Origin: Calditrichota bacterium
GTDB lineage: Bacteria > Zhuqueibacterota > Zhuqueibacteria > JANLFK01 > Oleimicrobiaceae
Assembly (NCBI GenBank): GCA_014359355.1
Contig: JACIZP010000187.1
Location: forward strand, 1-35,402
Length of the DNA: 35,402 nt
Direction of reading: 5' to 3'
The notes under the pieces were generated by a model. The model was not told where the DNA came from. It ran no database searches and worked only from the letters and a program-made list of their open reading frames with translations. Of this stretch, positions 15,562 to 23,276 are shown in pieces. Made by a program: the position numbers and the translations under genes. Position 1 is the stretch's first letter; each line of letters begins with the position of its first letter.

Positions 15562-16195
15562 TGTCCCCCCTTGACTCGTGGCTTCCCGGCGCACTCACCT
15601 TATGAAGAAGGGCGCTGGAATACTTCTCCATGTCCGAAACGAGATCCTCCGCCTTGGAGGCGAAGTAGTTGTAGAAGACCAGCGAAGGTATGCCAATGGA
15701 AAGCCCGGCCGCGGTGGTGATGAGCGCCTCAGAGATGCCTCCGGACAGGGCGCTGGCCTGACCGACGCCGATGCGCGAGATGATGTCAAAGACCTTGATC
15801 ATCCCAATCACCGTGCCGAACAGGCCCAGCAGTGGCGCCACGCCCGCCACCGTCTCCAGGATGACCAGCCCCCGCTCCAGGAGGCGCGCCTGCTGTCTGC
15901 CGACATCTGCGATCAGCTCCTTCGCCTCCGCGCGCTCCAGATGTCGGTTCTCCAGCACCGCGGCCACCAGCGTGGCGAGTGGCCCCTTGACCGTACGGCA
16001 CAGTTCTAAACCATAGGCCGCCTCTTCGGGCCCGCGCAGGCCCTCAATCCATCCCACAATCTCGGGGACGAGGATGCGCTTGCGTCTAAGAACCAAGCTC
16101 TTCTGGATAACCACGGCCAACGCCAGCACCGAACACAGCGCCAAGGGGATCATGGTGAGCCCACCCTTGGCCAGGGTGTGGAACACGCCCGTCAC
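15548..16195 (-). CDS. exbB: MotA/TolQ/ExbB proton channel (second copy)
   Basis: A 215-residue ExbB paralogue of the protein at 8-652. Hydrophobic segments lie at about 10-32, 108-135 and 152-178. The APLLGLFGTVIGMIKVF and ITTAAGLSIGIPSLVFYNYF signatures are intact. GTG 16195 follows GGAGG at nine bases. It is encoded together with ExbD (14-base overlap) and directly after TonB, so this locus is a full ExbB-ExbD-TonB energy-transducing set that could power TonB-dependent outer-membrane transport. Confidence 0.95.
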   Translation of the reverse strand: MTGVFHTLAKGGLTMIPLALCSVLALAVVIQKSLVLRRKRILVPEIVGWIEGLRGPEEAAYGLELCRTVKGPLATLVAAVLENRHLERAEAKELIADVGRQQARLLERGLVILETVAGVAPLLGLFGTVIGMIKVFDIISRIGVGQASALSGGISEALITTAAGLSIGIPSLVFYNYFASKAEDLVSDMEKYSSALLHKVSAPGSHESRGDNALS

Positions 16196-16217
16196 CGTTT
16201 TTCACCTCCGCCCGCCC

Positions 16218-17153
16218 TCACTGGCGCGTCACCGAGTAGATGAAGGTCCATGTCAGTTCCAGGTATTCTTCAGGAAAACTCTTCGGCAGTGGTTTGAAGG
16301 GCGCGGCGTTCATTACCGCTACCACGCTGGTTTCCTTCAACGAGGGATGACCGGTGTAACCCAGCACCTCCAGGTTAGTCATCTGCCCGTCAGGCAACAC
16401 CCGGAAGCGCAACACCGTTTCGCCGCTGATAATACCCAGCCGGGTGAAGGCGGGGGGCGGATAGATGTTCTGCCGAATCTTCCGTTTCATCTCCAGCACA
16501 TACGGGGCAAAGTCCCAGGCGTACGTGTTCAATGTCACTCCGCCAAGTTCTTCGGCACTAAAAGTGACCTGGCGGTAGGTAGCATCGTCGCTGCCGAACA
16601 ATCCGGCCCGGCTGCTTCCACCAGGATGCGCCGCGAGCACTTCCGGGCTAAAGCGCGCCCGCTGGCGTCTTTCCGATGCCTCCTCAGCCACAGCAACACC
16701 CGGCTCCAAGGGCCTCTCTGCGGCTGCGGGTCGCGAGGACTCGCTTGCTGCTTGGGGCTGCGGTTGCGGGCGTGACTCGGGTCCCGCCGGCGACGAGAGA
16801 CCACCGCTGAACGTGCGATAGGGGGACTGCCCCTCGGAATAGGCGTCGCCCACAGGCTTGTCCTTCGCGGGGTACAGGTCGCGGGCACGTGTGCTCTTGT
16901 CGGAGAGCAGATGGGTCCTCGCACTGGGCAGCTCATTCCGCGCATTGCTAGGCGTCTCTACCAGCTCGAACTCCAGGCGTTTCTCCTGCTCCTTTGCCTC
17001 TGCGGCCGTGCGCGGCCTAACGATCGCCGGCAGGTGCAGCTGCCGTGTCGCGCCCCACAAGGAGAGAAAGAGAAGGTGGGCGATTAGCGAAACCACCAGC
17101 GCCAGGGTAAAGGAGTCCTGGCGCAGACCCACTCTGTGGCTCAACGCGGACAT
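16218..17153 (-). CDS. tonB: TonB-family energy transducer
   Basis: A 311-residue inner-membrane anchored protein that carries ExbBD energy to outer-membrane receptors. The architecture is an N-terminal helix at about 14-35, then FELVETPS, a typical post-helix TonB segment. A disordered Pro/Gln/Glu-rich linker (about 75-165) follows. The C-terminal TonB domain (about 215-311) contains YPPPAFTRLGIISGETVLRFRVLPDGQMTNLEVLGYTG in pieces, with the conserved YPP and the G-x-V-x3-F-x-V-x2-DG pattern. The start ATG 17153 lies four bases after the MBL stop codon. ExbB begins 22 bases downstream. Confidence 0.93.
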   Translation of the reverse strand: MSALSHRVGLRQDSFTLALVVSLIAHLLFLSLWGATRQLHLPAIVRPRTAAEAKEQEKRLEFELVETPSNARNELPSARTHLLSDKSTRARDLYPAKDKPVGDAYSEGQSPYRTFSGGLSSPAGPESRPQPQPQAASESSRPAAAERPLEPGVAVAEEASERRQRARFSPEVLAAHPGGSSRAGLFGSDDATYRQVTFSAEELGGVTLNTYAWDFAPYVLEMKRKIRQNIYPPPAFTRLGIISGETVLRFRVLPDGQMTNLEVLGYTGHPSLKETSVVAVMNAAPFKPLPKSFPEEYLELTWTFIYSVTRQ

Positions 17154-17157
17154 GGCA

Positions 17158-17910
17158 TTAGACCTGGAACGTCATCATATCTTCGGCCACCACGATCTCC
17201 CCGGCAAACTGCTTCCGACAAGGGCTCAGGATATCGGTCTGGTCGCACGGCGGGTAGAGGTGCGTGAGCACCAACTTTTTGCAGCCGGCCTCCTTGGCGA
17301 TGCGTCCGGCCAGAGTCGGGGTCAAGTGCCCATCGACCTTCTCCTCATCGGGTGTGGAACACTCGAGGATGGCCAAATCCACACCGCGACAGAGCTCCAC
17401 CACTGCCGGGCAATAGTCCGTGTCACCGGAAATGGCCACTGCCCGGCCCTGCACCTGCACCCGCAGGCCCAGCGCGCCACTGCTGTGGCGCACGGCCGCT
17501 GTGGTCAACTGCCAGCCGGCCAAGCGGCGCGTTTCGTTGCCGAGCTCCTGCACGGAGAGCTGAAAGGAGAGCTGCTGCAGCCATGGATCGTGCGCAGCGC
17601 GGAGGCGATTCACCAACGCCGCGGTTCCCTTGGGGCCCAGAATCTCCAGACCCCATCCTGCGGGCAGATCAGGGGTATTGTGGAGGGCAAAGAGCCATGC
17701 CGCCAGGTCGGCGATGTGGTCGAGATGAAAATGGGTCAGGAAAAGCAAATGCGGCTCACGATAGTCAATGCCTGCCTCGCTCATGCGGCGCAGGGTGCCA
17801 GCACCGCAATCCACCAGCATGAGCTGCTCCCGCACCCTGAGGGCCACCGAGGGTGCGGAGCGTCGCCACCGCGGGATGCACGTGCCCGAGCCAAGGATGG
17901 TAACTGTTAT
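17158..17910 (-). CDS. MBL-fold metallo-hydrolase (RNase Z-like group), non-standard start codon
   Basis: A metallo-beta-lactamase-fold hydrolase of about 250 residues. The zinc motif THFHLDH is clear. Further ligands appear in VRHSSGALG, ISGDTDY and LTHLYPP. The function is probably phosphodiester or other ester hydrolysis, substrate unknown. The conserved first strand VTILGSGTCIP is encoded upstream of the only standard start (GTG 17847), which would delete it. The matching frame has ATA at 17910 (giving M-TVTILGSG) or ATC at 17925, seven bases after AGGAGG, but no ATG, GTG or TTG. So the gene uses a rare start or the sequence has an error. Coordinates given use the ATA. The start region touches the CutA stop, which suggests coupling. 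Confidence 0.8.
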   Translation of the reverse strand: MTVTILGSGTCIPRWRRSAPSVALRVREQLMLVDCGAGTLRRMSEAGIDYREPHLLFLTHFHLDHIADLAAWLFALHNTPDLPAGWGLEILGPKGTAALVNRLRAAHDPWLQQLSFQLSVQELGNETRRLAGWQLTTAAVRHSSGALGLRVQVQGRAVAISGDTDYCPAVVELCRGVDLAILECSTPDEEKVDGHLTPTLAGRIAKEAGCKKLVLTHLYPPCDQTDILSPCRKQFAGEIVVAEDMMTFQV

Positions 17911-17914
17911 GCCC

Positions 17915-18301
17915 TCAGCCGCGATCCTCGTCCCTCCTGGTTTCCTCGGCGAGCCAGCGCAAGTAACTCTCTGCCCCGCGTCTCACTGGCAGGGCAAGGA
18001 TCTCCGGCACCTGATAGCTGTGGAGCGCCCGCACCTTGGCGGCAACGGCATCAAACAAGCTTGCGCGCGTCTTGACGATGAGCAGGACCTCCTGGTCCTT
18101 GCACAGCTCCCCCTGCCAGCGGTAGCACGAGGTCACATTGGGGACCACTGACACGCAGGCGGCCAGGCGTTCACCGACCAGCGCCTGAGCGATGTGCTCT
18201 GCTTGCTCAACCGCAGGGGCAGTGACAAAAACGACCAGGTACTCGCTGGCCGCTTCATTGTCCCCGTGCAAAGGATGCTCTTTGAGCTGCTTTTCTCCCA
18301 A
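17915..18301 (-). CDS. cutA: CutA divalent-cation tolerance protein
   Basis: A small trimeric cytoplasmic protein linked to metal tolerance, of uncertain biochemical role. Seen in order: YLVVFVTAP, EHIAQALVGERLAACVSVVPNV, SCYRWQGELCKDQEVLLIVKT, HSYQVPEILALPV and YLRWL, which cover the whole family. The N-terminus is uncertain. TTG 18301, seven bases after GGAG, gives 128 residues with a 23-residue extension, and TTG 18271 gives 118. An ATG in the neighbouring frame (ACAATGAAG) would not give CutA. It lies 43 bases after the SCP2-like gene, and the MBL gene begins at its stop. Confidence 0.9.
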   Translation of the reverse strand: MGEKQLKEHPLHGDNEAASEYLVVFVTAPAVEQAEHIAQALVGERLAACVSVVPNVTSCYRWQGELCKDQEVLLIVKTRASLFDAVAAKVRALHSYQVPEILALPVRRGAESYLRWLAEETRRDEDRG

Positions 18302-18344
18302 CTGCCTGCTCCAGTCTCGATCATCAAGAGCCCAGCGCAACCGC

Positions 18345-18758
18345 TCAACGAAGCAAGTCTTGCCTCCCCTTTTCGCGCAGCACCTGCTTGTAGATGTCGC
18401 TGGACAAGGAAAAGACGGCTTCGATCTCGGCCAGGGCACGTACTGGGCCGGCCGCCCTGATTTCGCGGGCCATGATGGCGGCCAAAGGCTTCACCTTCCC
18501 TGACCAGAGTCGATGAGCCGCATCGCCCGTCATCCAGAACTTGATATCGGCCGGCGCATCGCAAGGCCCACACACCACCTCCCAGTGCGCCCCGTCCACC
18601 TGCACCGTGATTTCCGCCTGTGGGTCGCGAAAGAAAAAGCGCAGCGACTTGTTCAGGCCGATAAGCTTCTTGCCCAGCTCGGTCTCCTGCAAAGAGCGAC
18701 GGAAAACAGCACCCAGGATGTCACAGAGCTCTTCAGCAGAAGAAAACGTCTTCCCCAT
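18345..18758 (-). CDS. SCP2 sterol-carrier-like domain protein
   Basis: A 137-residue single-domain protein of the SCP2 fold, a hydrophobic-pocket lipid- or acyl-CoA-binding domain. Visible features are LNKSLRFFFRDPQAEITVQVDG, a following beta-strand pair, IKFWMTGDAAHRLWSGKVKP, where SCP2 proteins have the D-x3-L-x2-G-K motif, and a C-terminal amphipathic helix. The start ATG 18758 follows GAAGGAG at nine bases; the ORF is open to 18794. The ligand is unknown. It sits 90 bases after the 79-residue gene, in the same minus-strand run. Confidence 0.75.
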   Translation of the reverse strand: MGKTFSSAEELCDILGAVFRRSLQETELGKKLIGLNKSLRFFFRDPQAEITVQVDGAHWEVVCGPCDAPADIKFWMTGDAAHRLWSGKVKPLAAIMAREIRAAGPVRALAEIEAVFSLSSDIYKQVLREKGRQDLLR

Positions 18759-18848
18759 CGCCCAAGTCTCCTTCACTTGGCGGCCACGCGCCACTTCTGC
18801 ACATTCAGCCAGCTCTTGTACACGAAGAACCCCACTTGCCCGTGCCGC

Positions 18849-19088
18849 TCAGTTCTGCCCCAATCGCTCCCTGATGACGCGCTCGAAGCGCGGCTTGTAG
18901 ATCAGGTCGTACGTGGCTTCCTTGTCCGGGAAGAGGCGCAGCACGCTCTGCTTGACGGCCCGCGTCAAAGCAAGGGCTTCGGTCAGCGACATGGACTCCT
19001 GTTGCAGCACGGCCATGGTCAAATCGACGATTGTCCGCACCCAGCGGAGCCGCCTATTCTCCTCGCGAATCTCCTGTTCGCTTGCCAC
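18849..19088 (-). CDS. 79-residue helical protein of unknown function
   Basis: I do not recognise this family. GTG 19088 is preceded by GAGAGGAA, and the gene overlaps the 3' end of the Mut7-C gene by 35 bases in another frame. The product is mostly helical, charged and cytoplasmic, with no cysteine. The C-terminal half, LFPDKEATYDLIYKPRFERVIRERL, looks like a conserved motif block rather than random coding. The frame is open far upstream to 19532, but that part is the shadow of the Mut7-C gene. Coupled translation suggests a functional link with its neighbours. Confidence 0.6.
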   Translation of the reverse strand: MASEQEIREENRRLRWVRTIVDLTMAVLQQESMSLTEALALTRAVKQSVLRLFPDKEATYDLIYKPRFERVIRERLGQN

Positions 19089-19545
19089 TCTTCCTCTCCA
19101 AAGAAGCCGCGATCCACCCTCTCGCGTTCTTGATATGTGACCCCTCCCAGTAGAGTCGCCTGCAGGCCGGACAGCGCCAGAACGAGCGCTGCTGCTGACG
19201 CACGTACTCTGCCACCTCGTGCTCCACCTCGCGGGGGTCCACTGGCTCGACCTCTCTGTTGCAGAGCGTGCAGATGGTGAACAGCCCCTGCTCCGTGTCC
19301 AGACCGAGGGTCTCCACCACTTGCCGGAATTGTTCGCGGGGATTCTGGCTCTCGATGAACAGGCCGGCGGTGGGCCCAAGCGACTCGGCCAGGGCGCGGT
19401 CGCGAGTAAGCACCAAGCGCTGCTCGCGGGTAGCCTTTGCCCGTAGCTCAGCGTCGGTCCAGGCAGTGCTGTACTCGGCATCGTAGCCGATGATGCGCAG
19501 CCACTTGGCCAGCTTCCCCAACATGACATCAACGGCGAATTTCAT
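19054..19545 (-). CDS. Mut7-C RNase-domain (PIN-like) protein with zinc ribbon
   Basis: A 163-residue protein of the DUF5615/Mut7-C type. The PIN-like N-terminal half includes VMLGKLAKWLRIIGYDAEY and VLTRDRAL with acidic residues expected to bind metal (D6 region, D48-D50 region). The C-terminal zinc ribbon has the pairs CTLC and CPAC, and ends with the family's RLYWEGSH. The expected role is as a ribonuclease or RNA-binding protein, as known for this domain family. ATG 19545 is used instead of 19626 because the promoter (19576-19604) would lie inside the longer form and the family N-terminus starts here. Confidence 0.88.
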   Translation of the reverse strand: MKFAVDVMLGKLAKWLRIIGYDAEYSTAWTDAELRAKATREQRLVLTRDRALAESLGPTAGLFIESQNPREQFRQVVETLGLDTEQGLFTICTLCNREVEPVDPREVEHEVAEYVRQQQRSFWRCPACRRLYWEGSHIKNARGWIAASLERKSGKRTGDSRGE

Positions 19546-19575
19546 CTCCTCACTCGCTGGGAGCACCCCGCTGGA

Positions 19576-19604
19576 AAAATAGCATACCTCCGGCAAAAAG
19601 TCAA
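19576..19604 (-). promoter_or_regulatory. Promoter of the Mut7-C-led gene run
   Basis: Minus strand TTGACT (19604-19599), 17 bases, TATTTT (19581-19576). Transcription would start near 19569, about 24 bases before the ATG. All genes down to 13410 face the same way with small gaps, so this may serve a long operon. Confidence 0.7.
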
Positions 19605-19732
19605 GCTGTTTGTTGGCATAGGTCAAATAGGCCAGGTGTGACAGCCGGCTTCCGCCGCTGCCAGCTGAGGTGGAACCATCGCCGACCTGGGGCGTTCAAA
19701 GGGCAGTGTCAATTCCGCGTGGACCGAATGCG

Positions 19733-20704
19733 ATGAGGCCCTTGCTACGCCCTCTGCTTATTGCCCTTGCTCTTCATCTGCTGGCGGCCCTGATTCTGCT
19801 GGCCGTGCGCCTCCCATCGGAGAGGCCCGCCGAACTGGCCGAGGTGACACTCCTGTCGCCACCCGTGCAAGAGCCAAAGCCACCTGTGCTGCGACGCCCG
19901 CCCCAAGTGACCTTGCGCCTCCCCGCATCCGGGGCCACGCCCGCGGAGACGCTGCCCACAGTCCGGGACACGTTGTCCCGGGTCTCTGCTGTCAGCCCCA
20001 GAGCGGCAGAGGTGTTGCGGGCCGCCACTGACAGCCTGCGCCTCCAGGCAGCACGTCGCTGGGCGCTCTTCCACCAACCCTTGCCGGACTCCCTCCGTGC
20101 ACCTACCCCCGCCCAAGCTCTGATGGAACGACTTGCCCGCTACGGACCGCCAGTGGGCGACACACGCGCGCTGCCGCCGCGCGACCGCGCTGGCGAAGAG
20201 GTGTACCGACGCGCCACCGGCCACGGCGGCCTTGCCGACATAGCAGCCTTGTTGCGCAAGGCAGGCATCGGCCGCGCGCCATCAGTCCAAGCCCCGACGC
20301 GCATCGCCAGGGAACCAACATTTCAGGAGCTGCACGTCCTCAAAGAACTATGGACGGCGAAGAGCGTCACCGGTCCGGAGCTGTACCGCCAGCTCGATCC
20401 AGCAATTGCACCCAGCGCCGAAAGCCTCAATCAACTCCTCGACGAGATGACCGAGCGCGGCCTGTTGCGGCGCCGCCTTGTCTCTCCCCAGGACGTGCTC
20501 ACCGTCACCACACCTTTCGGAAGCATGGAGGTGGAGCGAAATCCGCTCAACTTGCGTAATCGAGTGTATCGATACTGGCCGGTGGTCAGCCGCGAGGAAA
20601 TCCTGCACTACCTGCAGGGTGCTCTCTTGCGCGAAGAGGTAAGCGACTCTGCCCACGCCCGCCGGCTCGCGGAGAAGCTACGGCTTCTGGTGGTCCAGGA
20701 ATAG
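19733..20704 (+). CDS. Membrane-anchored protein with TonB-like N-terminus and winged-helix-like C-terminus
   Basis: A 323-residue protein of unrecognised family. The N-terminus is basic, then a strong membrane helix (residues about 5-26), then AELAEVTLLSPPVQEPKPP, which closely resembles the post-helix region of TonB proteins. A Pro/Arg-rich linker follows to about residue 190. The C-terminal part, about 195-255, reads like a BlaI/MarR-style winged helix: ELHVLKELWTAKSVTGPELYRQL, then SLNQLLDEMTERGLLRRR and a VLTVTTPFG wing. A final helical region follows. Positive charge before the helix predicts that the C-terminal domain is periplasmic, an odd place for a DNA-binding fold. ATG 19733 has no good ribosome site; the ORF is open to 19670. 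It runs convergent to the epimerase gene, seven bases apart. Confidence 0.7.
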   Translation: MRPLLRPLLIALALHLLAALILLAVRLPSERPAELAEVTLLSPPVQEPKPPVLRRPPQVTLRLPASGATPAETLPTVRDTLSRVSAVSPRAAEVLRAATDSLRLQAARRWALFHQPLPDSLRAPTPAQALMERLARYGPPVGDTRALPPRDRAGEEVYRRATGHGGLADIAALLRKAGIGRAPSVQAPTRIAREPTFQELHVLKELWTAKSVTGPELYRQLDPAIAPSAESLNQLLDEMTERGLLRRRLVSPQDVLTVTTPFGSMEVERNPLNLRNRVYRYWPVVSREEILHYLQGALLREEVSDSAHARRLAEKLRLLVVQE

Positions 20705-20711
20705 AGCCCCA

Positions 20712-21686
20712 TCACAGCCAGCCTTGCGCCCTGTACCACGCCAATGTCAGCTTCGCGCCCTCCTCTATGCTCACTTTCGGCGCAAAGCCCAGGTCTGCTT
20801 TTGCCCGGGCATTGTCGCAGACCCAGTACCGCTGGCGCATCTCCCGCGCTTTCTCCCGGCTAATGAGAGCAGGCCTGCCCATGAGGCGCGCAGCGGCCTC
20901 CGAGACGGCAGCCACTGGCGGCAGCAGCGCCTCGGGCACATGCACCTTGAGGCACCTGTGGCCCATGGCCGCGGCGATGGTGTCAGCAAAAGCCTCCCAG
21001 TCAACCGGCTGGTCGTTGCACACGAAGTAGGTGTTGCCTATCGCCTTCGGGCTGGTGGCAGCCAGCAGCAGGCCGCTCACCAGGTCATCCACATACACAA
21101 TGCTCAACAGGCGCGGGCCTCGCCCCAGCAGTGGACAAAGCCGGTGCGCCACATAGCGAAAGAGTACCAGCACATCGCGGTCGCGCGGCCCAAAGACCAC
21201 GGGCGGCCGAACGATCACCGCCTCTCCCTCTGCCGCGTATTCCCTCACCAACAACTCCGCCTGCAGTTTGCTCTCGCCATAGGCGGTCAACGGAGCGGAC
21301 TGGTCCAGTTCGGTCTTGGCACGCACGCCGTCACTCGGGCCAGCGGCTGCCTGACTGGAGACAAAGACCACCCGTGGGTGACCAGCCGCCCGGCATGCCC
21401 GCAGGAGGTTCGCAGTGCCCTGCGTGTTTGCCGCAAAAAATCCCTCGCGGGTAGCTGCCTTCGTCGCCCCGGCCAGGTGGAAAACCACCTGCACTCCTCC
21501 CAGGGCTGGCTCAAGCGATGAAGGGTCCGCCAAGCTGCCCTGCGTGAACTCGACATCCAAACCTTGCAGCCAGCGAAGATTGCTGGTTGCCCGCACAAGG
21601 CAGCGCACCTGGTGGCCCTGCTGCACAAGCCTTTCCACCAGGTGACTGCCGATGAAGCCGTTTGCGCCCGTTACCAGTGCCTTCAC
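20712..21686 (-). CDS. NAD-dependent epimerase/dehydratase (SDR), candidate ketosphinganine/ceramide reductase
   Basis: An extended short-chain dehydrogenase of 324 residues. Seen: Rossmann TGANGFIG at 6-13, FHLAGAT near 69-75, catalytic S110/S111, Y136 and K140 (AYGESK), VRPPVVFGP, and YVDDLVSGLLLA. GTG 21686 has AGGAG seven bases upstream. It is divergent from the serine palmitoyltransferase gene with 393 bases between them. In characterised bacterial ceramide pathways an SDR of this kind (CerR) reduces the 3-keto group. The location next to spt and a GNAT-fold gene makes that the best guess here. Without the context it would be called only a generic sugar-epimerase-like reductase. Confidence 0.85.
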   Translation of the reverse strand: MKALVTGANGFIGSHLVERLVQQGHQVRCLVRATSNLRWLQGLDVEFTQGSLADPSSLEPALGGVQVVFHLAGATKAATREGFFAANTQGTANLLRACRAAGHPRVVFVSSQAAAGPSDGVRAKTELDQSAPLTAYGESKLQAELLVREYAAEGEAVIVRPPVVFGPRDRDVLVLFRYVAHRLCPLLGRGPRLLSIVYVDDLVSGLLLAATSPKAIGNTYFVCNDQPVDWEAFADTIAAAMGHRCLKVHVPEALLPPVAAVSEAAARLMGRPALISREKAREMRQRYWVCDNARAKADLGFAPKVSIEEGAKLTLAWYRAQGWL

Positions 21687-21723
21687 CTGTCGACTCCTCT
21701 TCTCATGCACGCAATTGCAGCAA

Positions 21724-21752
21724 ATTGTACAGAAAACGCAGGAGAAATGCAA
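21724..21752 (-). promoter_or_regulatory. Promoter of the SDR (CerR-like) gene
   Basis: Minus strand TTGCAT (21752-21747), 17 bases, TACAAT (21729-21724). Transcription would begin near 21717, about 30 bases before GTG 21686. Confidence 0.7.
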
Positions 21753-21976
21753 TCTGCTTTTTTCGGGGTGTTCTGGCTTTTGCGGGTCCAGCTCCTTTAC
21801 CTCCACCACTGACGAGCCGCCGTCTGGAAGCAGTAATCAAAGACGAAGCCTCCTTCGGGACCGAGCCTCCCAGATGTCTGGTGCCATCAGCGGGCAGGCC
21901 GTGCCTGACCCTGAAGCCACCACCTGGGCCCCGAGGGTGGCGAGCCAAGCGTCCTCCGCCCGCAGAGGCTTTTTTC

Positions 21977-22005
21977 TTGACATTTGTCTAATTGTTCCGT
22001 ATATT
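21977..22005 (+). promoter_or_regulatory. Promoter of the spt operon
   Basis: TTGACA (21977-21982), 17 bases, TATATT (22000-22005). The -35 box is perfect and the -10 is one base from consensus, making this one of the strongest promoters in the window. The 220 bases between it and the divergent SDR promoter hold no gene I can support. Confidence 0.8.
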
Positions 22006-22079
22006 ACAGGCCAAGAATGCGGCGAATGTGTGCACGGCGCTCATGAGCGCCTTCGCCCACAACAGGAAGGAGGTTGAAC

Positions 22080-23264
22080 GTGGACCTATTCGACAAGTGC
22101 AAGAGCTTCAGGCGCGCCAGGGAAGCCATGGCGGCCGGCTACTATCCCTACTTCCAGCCCATCGAGTCCGGGGCAGCCAACGAGGTGGTCATCAAGGGCA
22201 AGAAAGTCATCATGATTGGCTCCAACAACTACATGGGCCTGACCCAGGACCCGCGCGTCAAAGAGGCGGCTATCCAGGCGGTGAAAAAGTACGGCTCTGG
22301 CTGCACCGGCTCGCGCTACCTCAACGGCACGCTCGACATCCACGTGGAGTTGGAGGAGCGTCTGGCGGCGTTCATGAAGCGAGAAGCTGCCCTGGTGTTC
22401 TCCACCGGCATGCAGACGAATCTCGGCACCATTTCCGCCATCGCCGGCAAGGACGACCTCATCTTTGGCGACCGCGATAACCACGCCTCCATCGTGGACG
22501 CCTGTCGCCTCTCCTTTGCCAAACTCGTCAAGTTTCGCCACAACGACATGAATGACCTGCAGCGCCTGCTGGAACGCTTCAAGGACCATCCTGGCGGCAA
22601 GCTCATCGTGGTCGACGGCGTGTTTAGCATGGGCGGCGACATCGTCAATCTGCCGCGGCTGGTGGAGCTGGCGCGCAGCTACGGAGCGCGCGTCATGGTG
22701 GATGACGCCCACTCCACCGGCGTGCTGGGCGCCAACGGCAGGGGCACCGGCGAGCATTTCGGCCTCGAGGACCAAGTGGACATCGTCATGTCCACGTTCA
22801 GCAAGTCCTTCGCCTCCATCGGCGGTTTCATCGCCGCAGACGAGGACGTCATTCACTACATCAAACACATAGCGCGATCCTTCATTTTCTCCGCAAGCCC
22901 TCCACCCGCAGCAGTGGCAACTGTGCTGGCCTGCCTGGACATCATCATCAAGGAACCGGAGCGCCGCGAAAAGCTATGGGCCAACGTGCGCAAGATGAAA
23001 AAGGGATTCCAGGAACTGGGCTTTAACACCGGCAACAGCGAGACGCCCATCATCCCCATCATTATCGGCGACGACATGAAGACTTTCCTTTTGTGGAAGC
23101 GCCTCTTTGAAGACGGTGTGTTCACCAACCCGGTGGTCAGTCCGGCGGTACCACCCGGCATGTCCTTGCTCCGCACCAGCTACATGGCTACGCACACCGA
23201 CGAGGAGCTGGACATCGTCCTGGAAAAGTTCAAGGTGCACGGCAAGGCTCTGGGCATCATCTGA
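22080..23264 (+). CDS. spt: Serine palmitoyltransferase (alpha-oxoamine synthase)
   Basis: A PLP enzyme of 394 residues that condenses serine with an acyl-CoA or acyl-ACP to 3-ketosphinganine, the first step of sphingolipid synthesis. The family signature is clear: GSNNYMGLT at 47-55, then YGSGCTGSRYLNGTLDIHVELE in pieces from about 71. The NGTLD form is that of Bacteroides Spt, whereas KBL has a CGTQD form and AONS differs. H135 stacks on PLP, D208/H211 lie in MVDDAHS, and K242 is the Schiff-base lysine in STFSKSFASIGGF. GTG 22080 is six bases after AAGGAGG. The gene is followed at 12 bases by the GNAT-fold gene. Glycine C-acetyltransferase is the main alternative call, less likely. Confidence 0.88.
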   Translation: MDLFDKCKSFRRAREAMAAGYYPYFQPIESGAANEVVIKGKKVIMIGSNNYMGLTQDPRVKEAAIQAVKKYGSGCTGSRYLNGTLDIHVELEERLAAFMKREAALVFSTGMQTNLGTISAIAGKDDLIFGDRDNHASIVDACRLSFAKLVKFRHNDMNDLQRLLERFKDHPGGKLIVVDGVFSMGGDIVNLPRLVELARSYGARVMVDDAHSTGVLGANGRGTGEHFGLEDQVDIVMSTFSKSFASIGGFIAADEDVIHYIKHIARSFIFSASPPPAAVATVLACLDIIIKEPERREKLWANVRKMKKGFQELGFNTGNSETPIIPIIIGDDMKTFLLWKRLFEDGVFTNPVVSPAVPPGMSLLRTSYMATHTDEELDIVLEKFKVHGKALGII

Positions 23265-23276
23265 CAGGGAGGCAAT

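Noticed and set aside
18240-18301. Frameshift at the start of cutA, suggested by an ATG with ribosome site in the neighbouring frame (ACAATGAAG)
   Set aside because: An in-frame TTG at 18301 with GGAG seven bases upstream explains the gene without an indel.
19089-19532. Extended form of the 79-residue gene
   Set aside because: The upstream part is out of frame with, and a shadow of, the Mut7-C gene; only the GTG 19088 form has a ribosome site.
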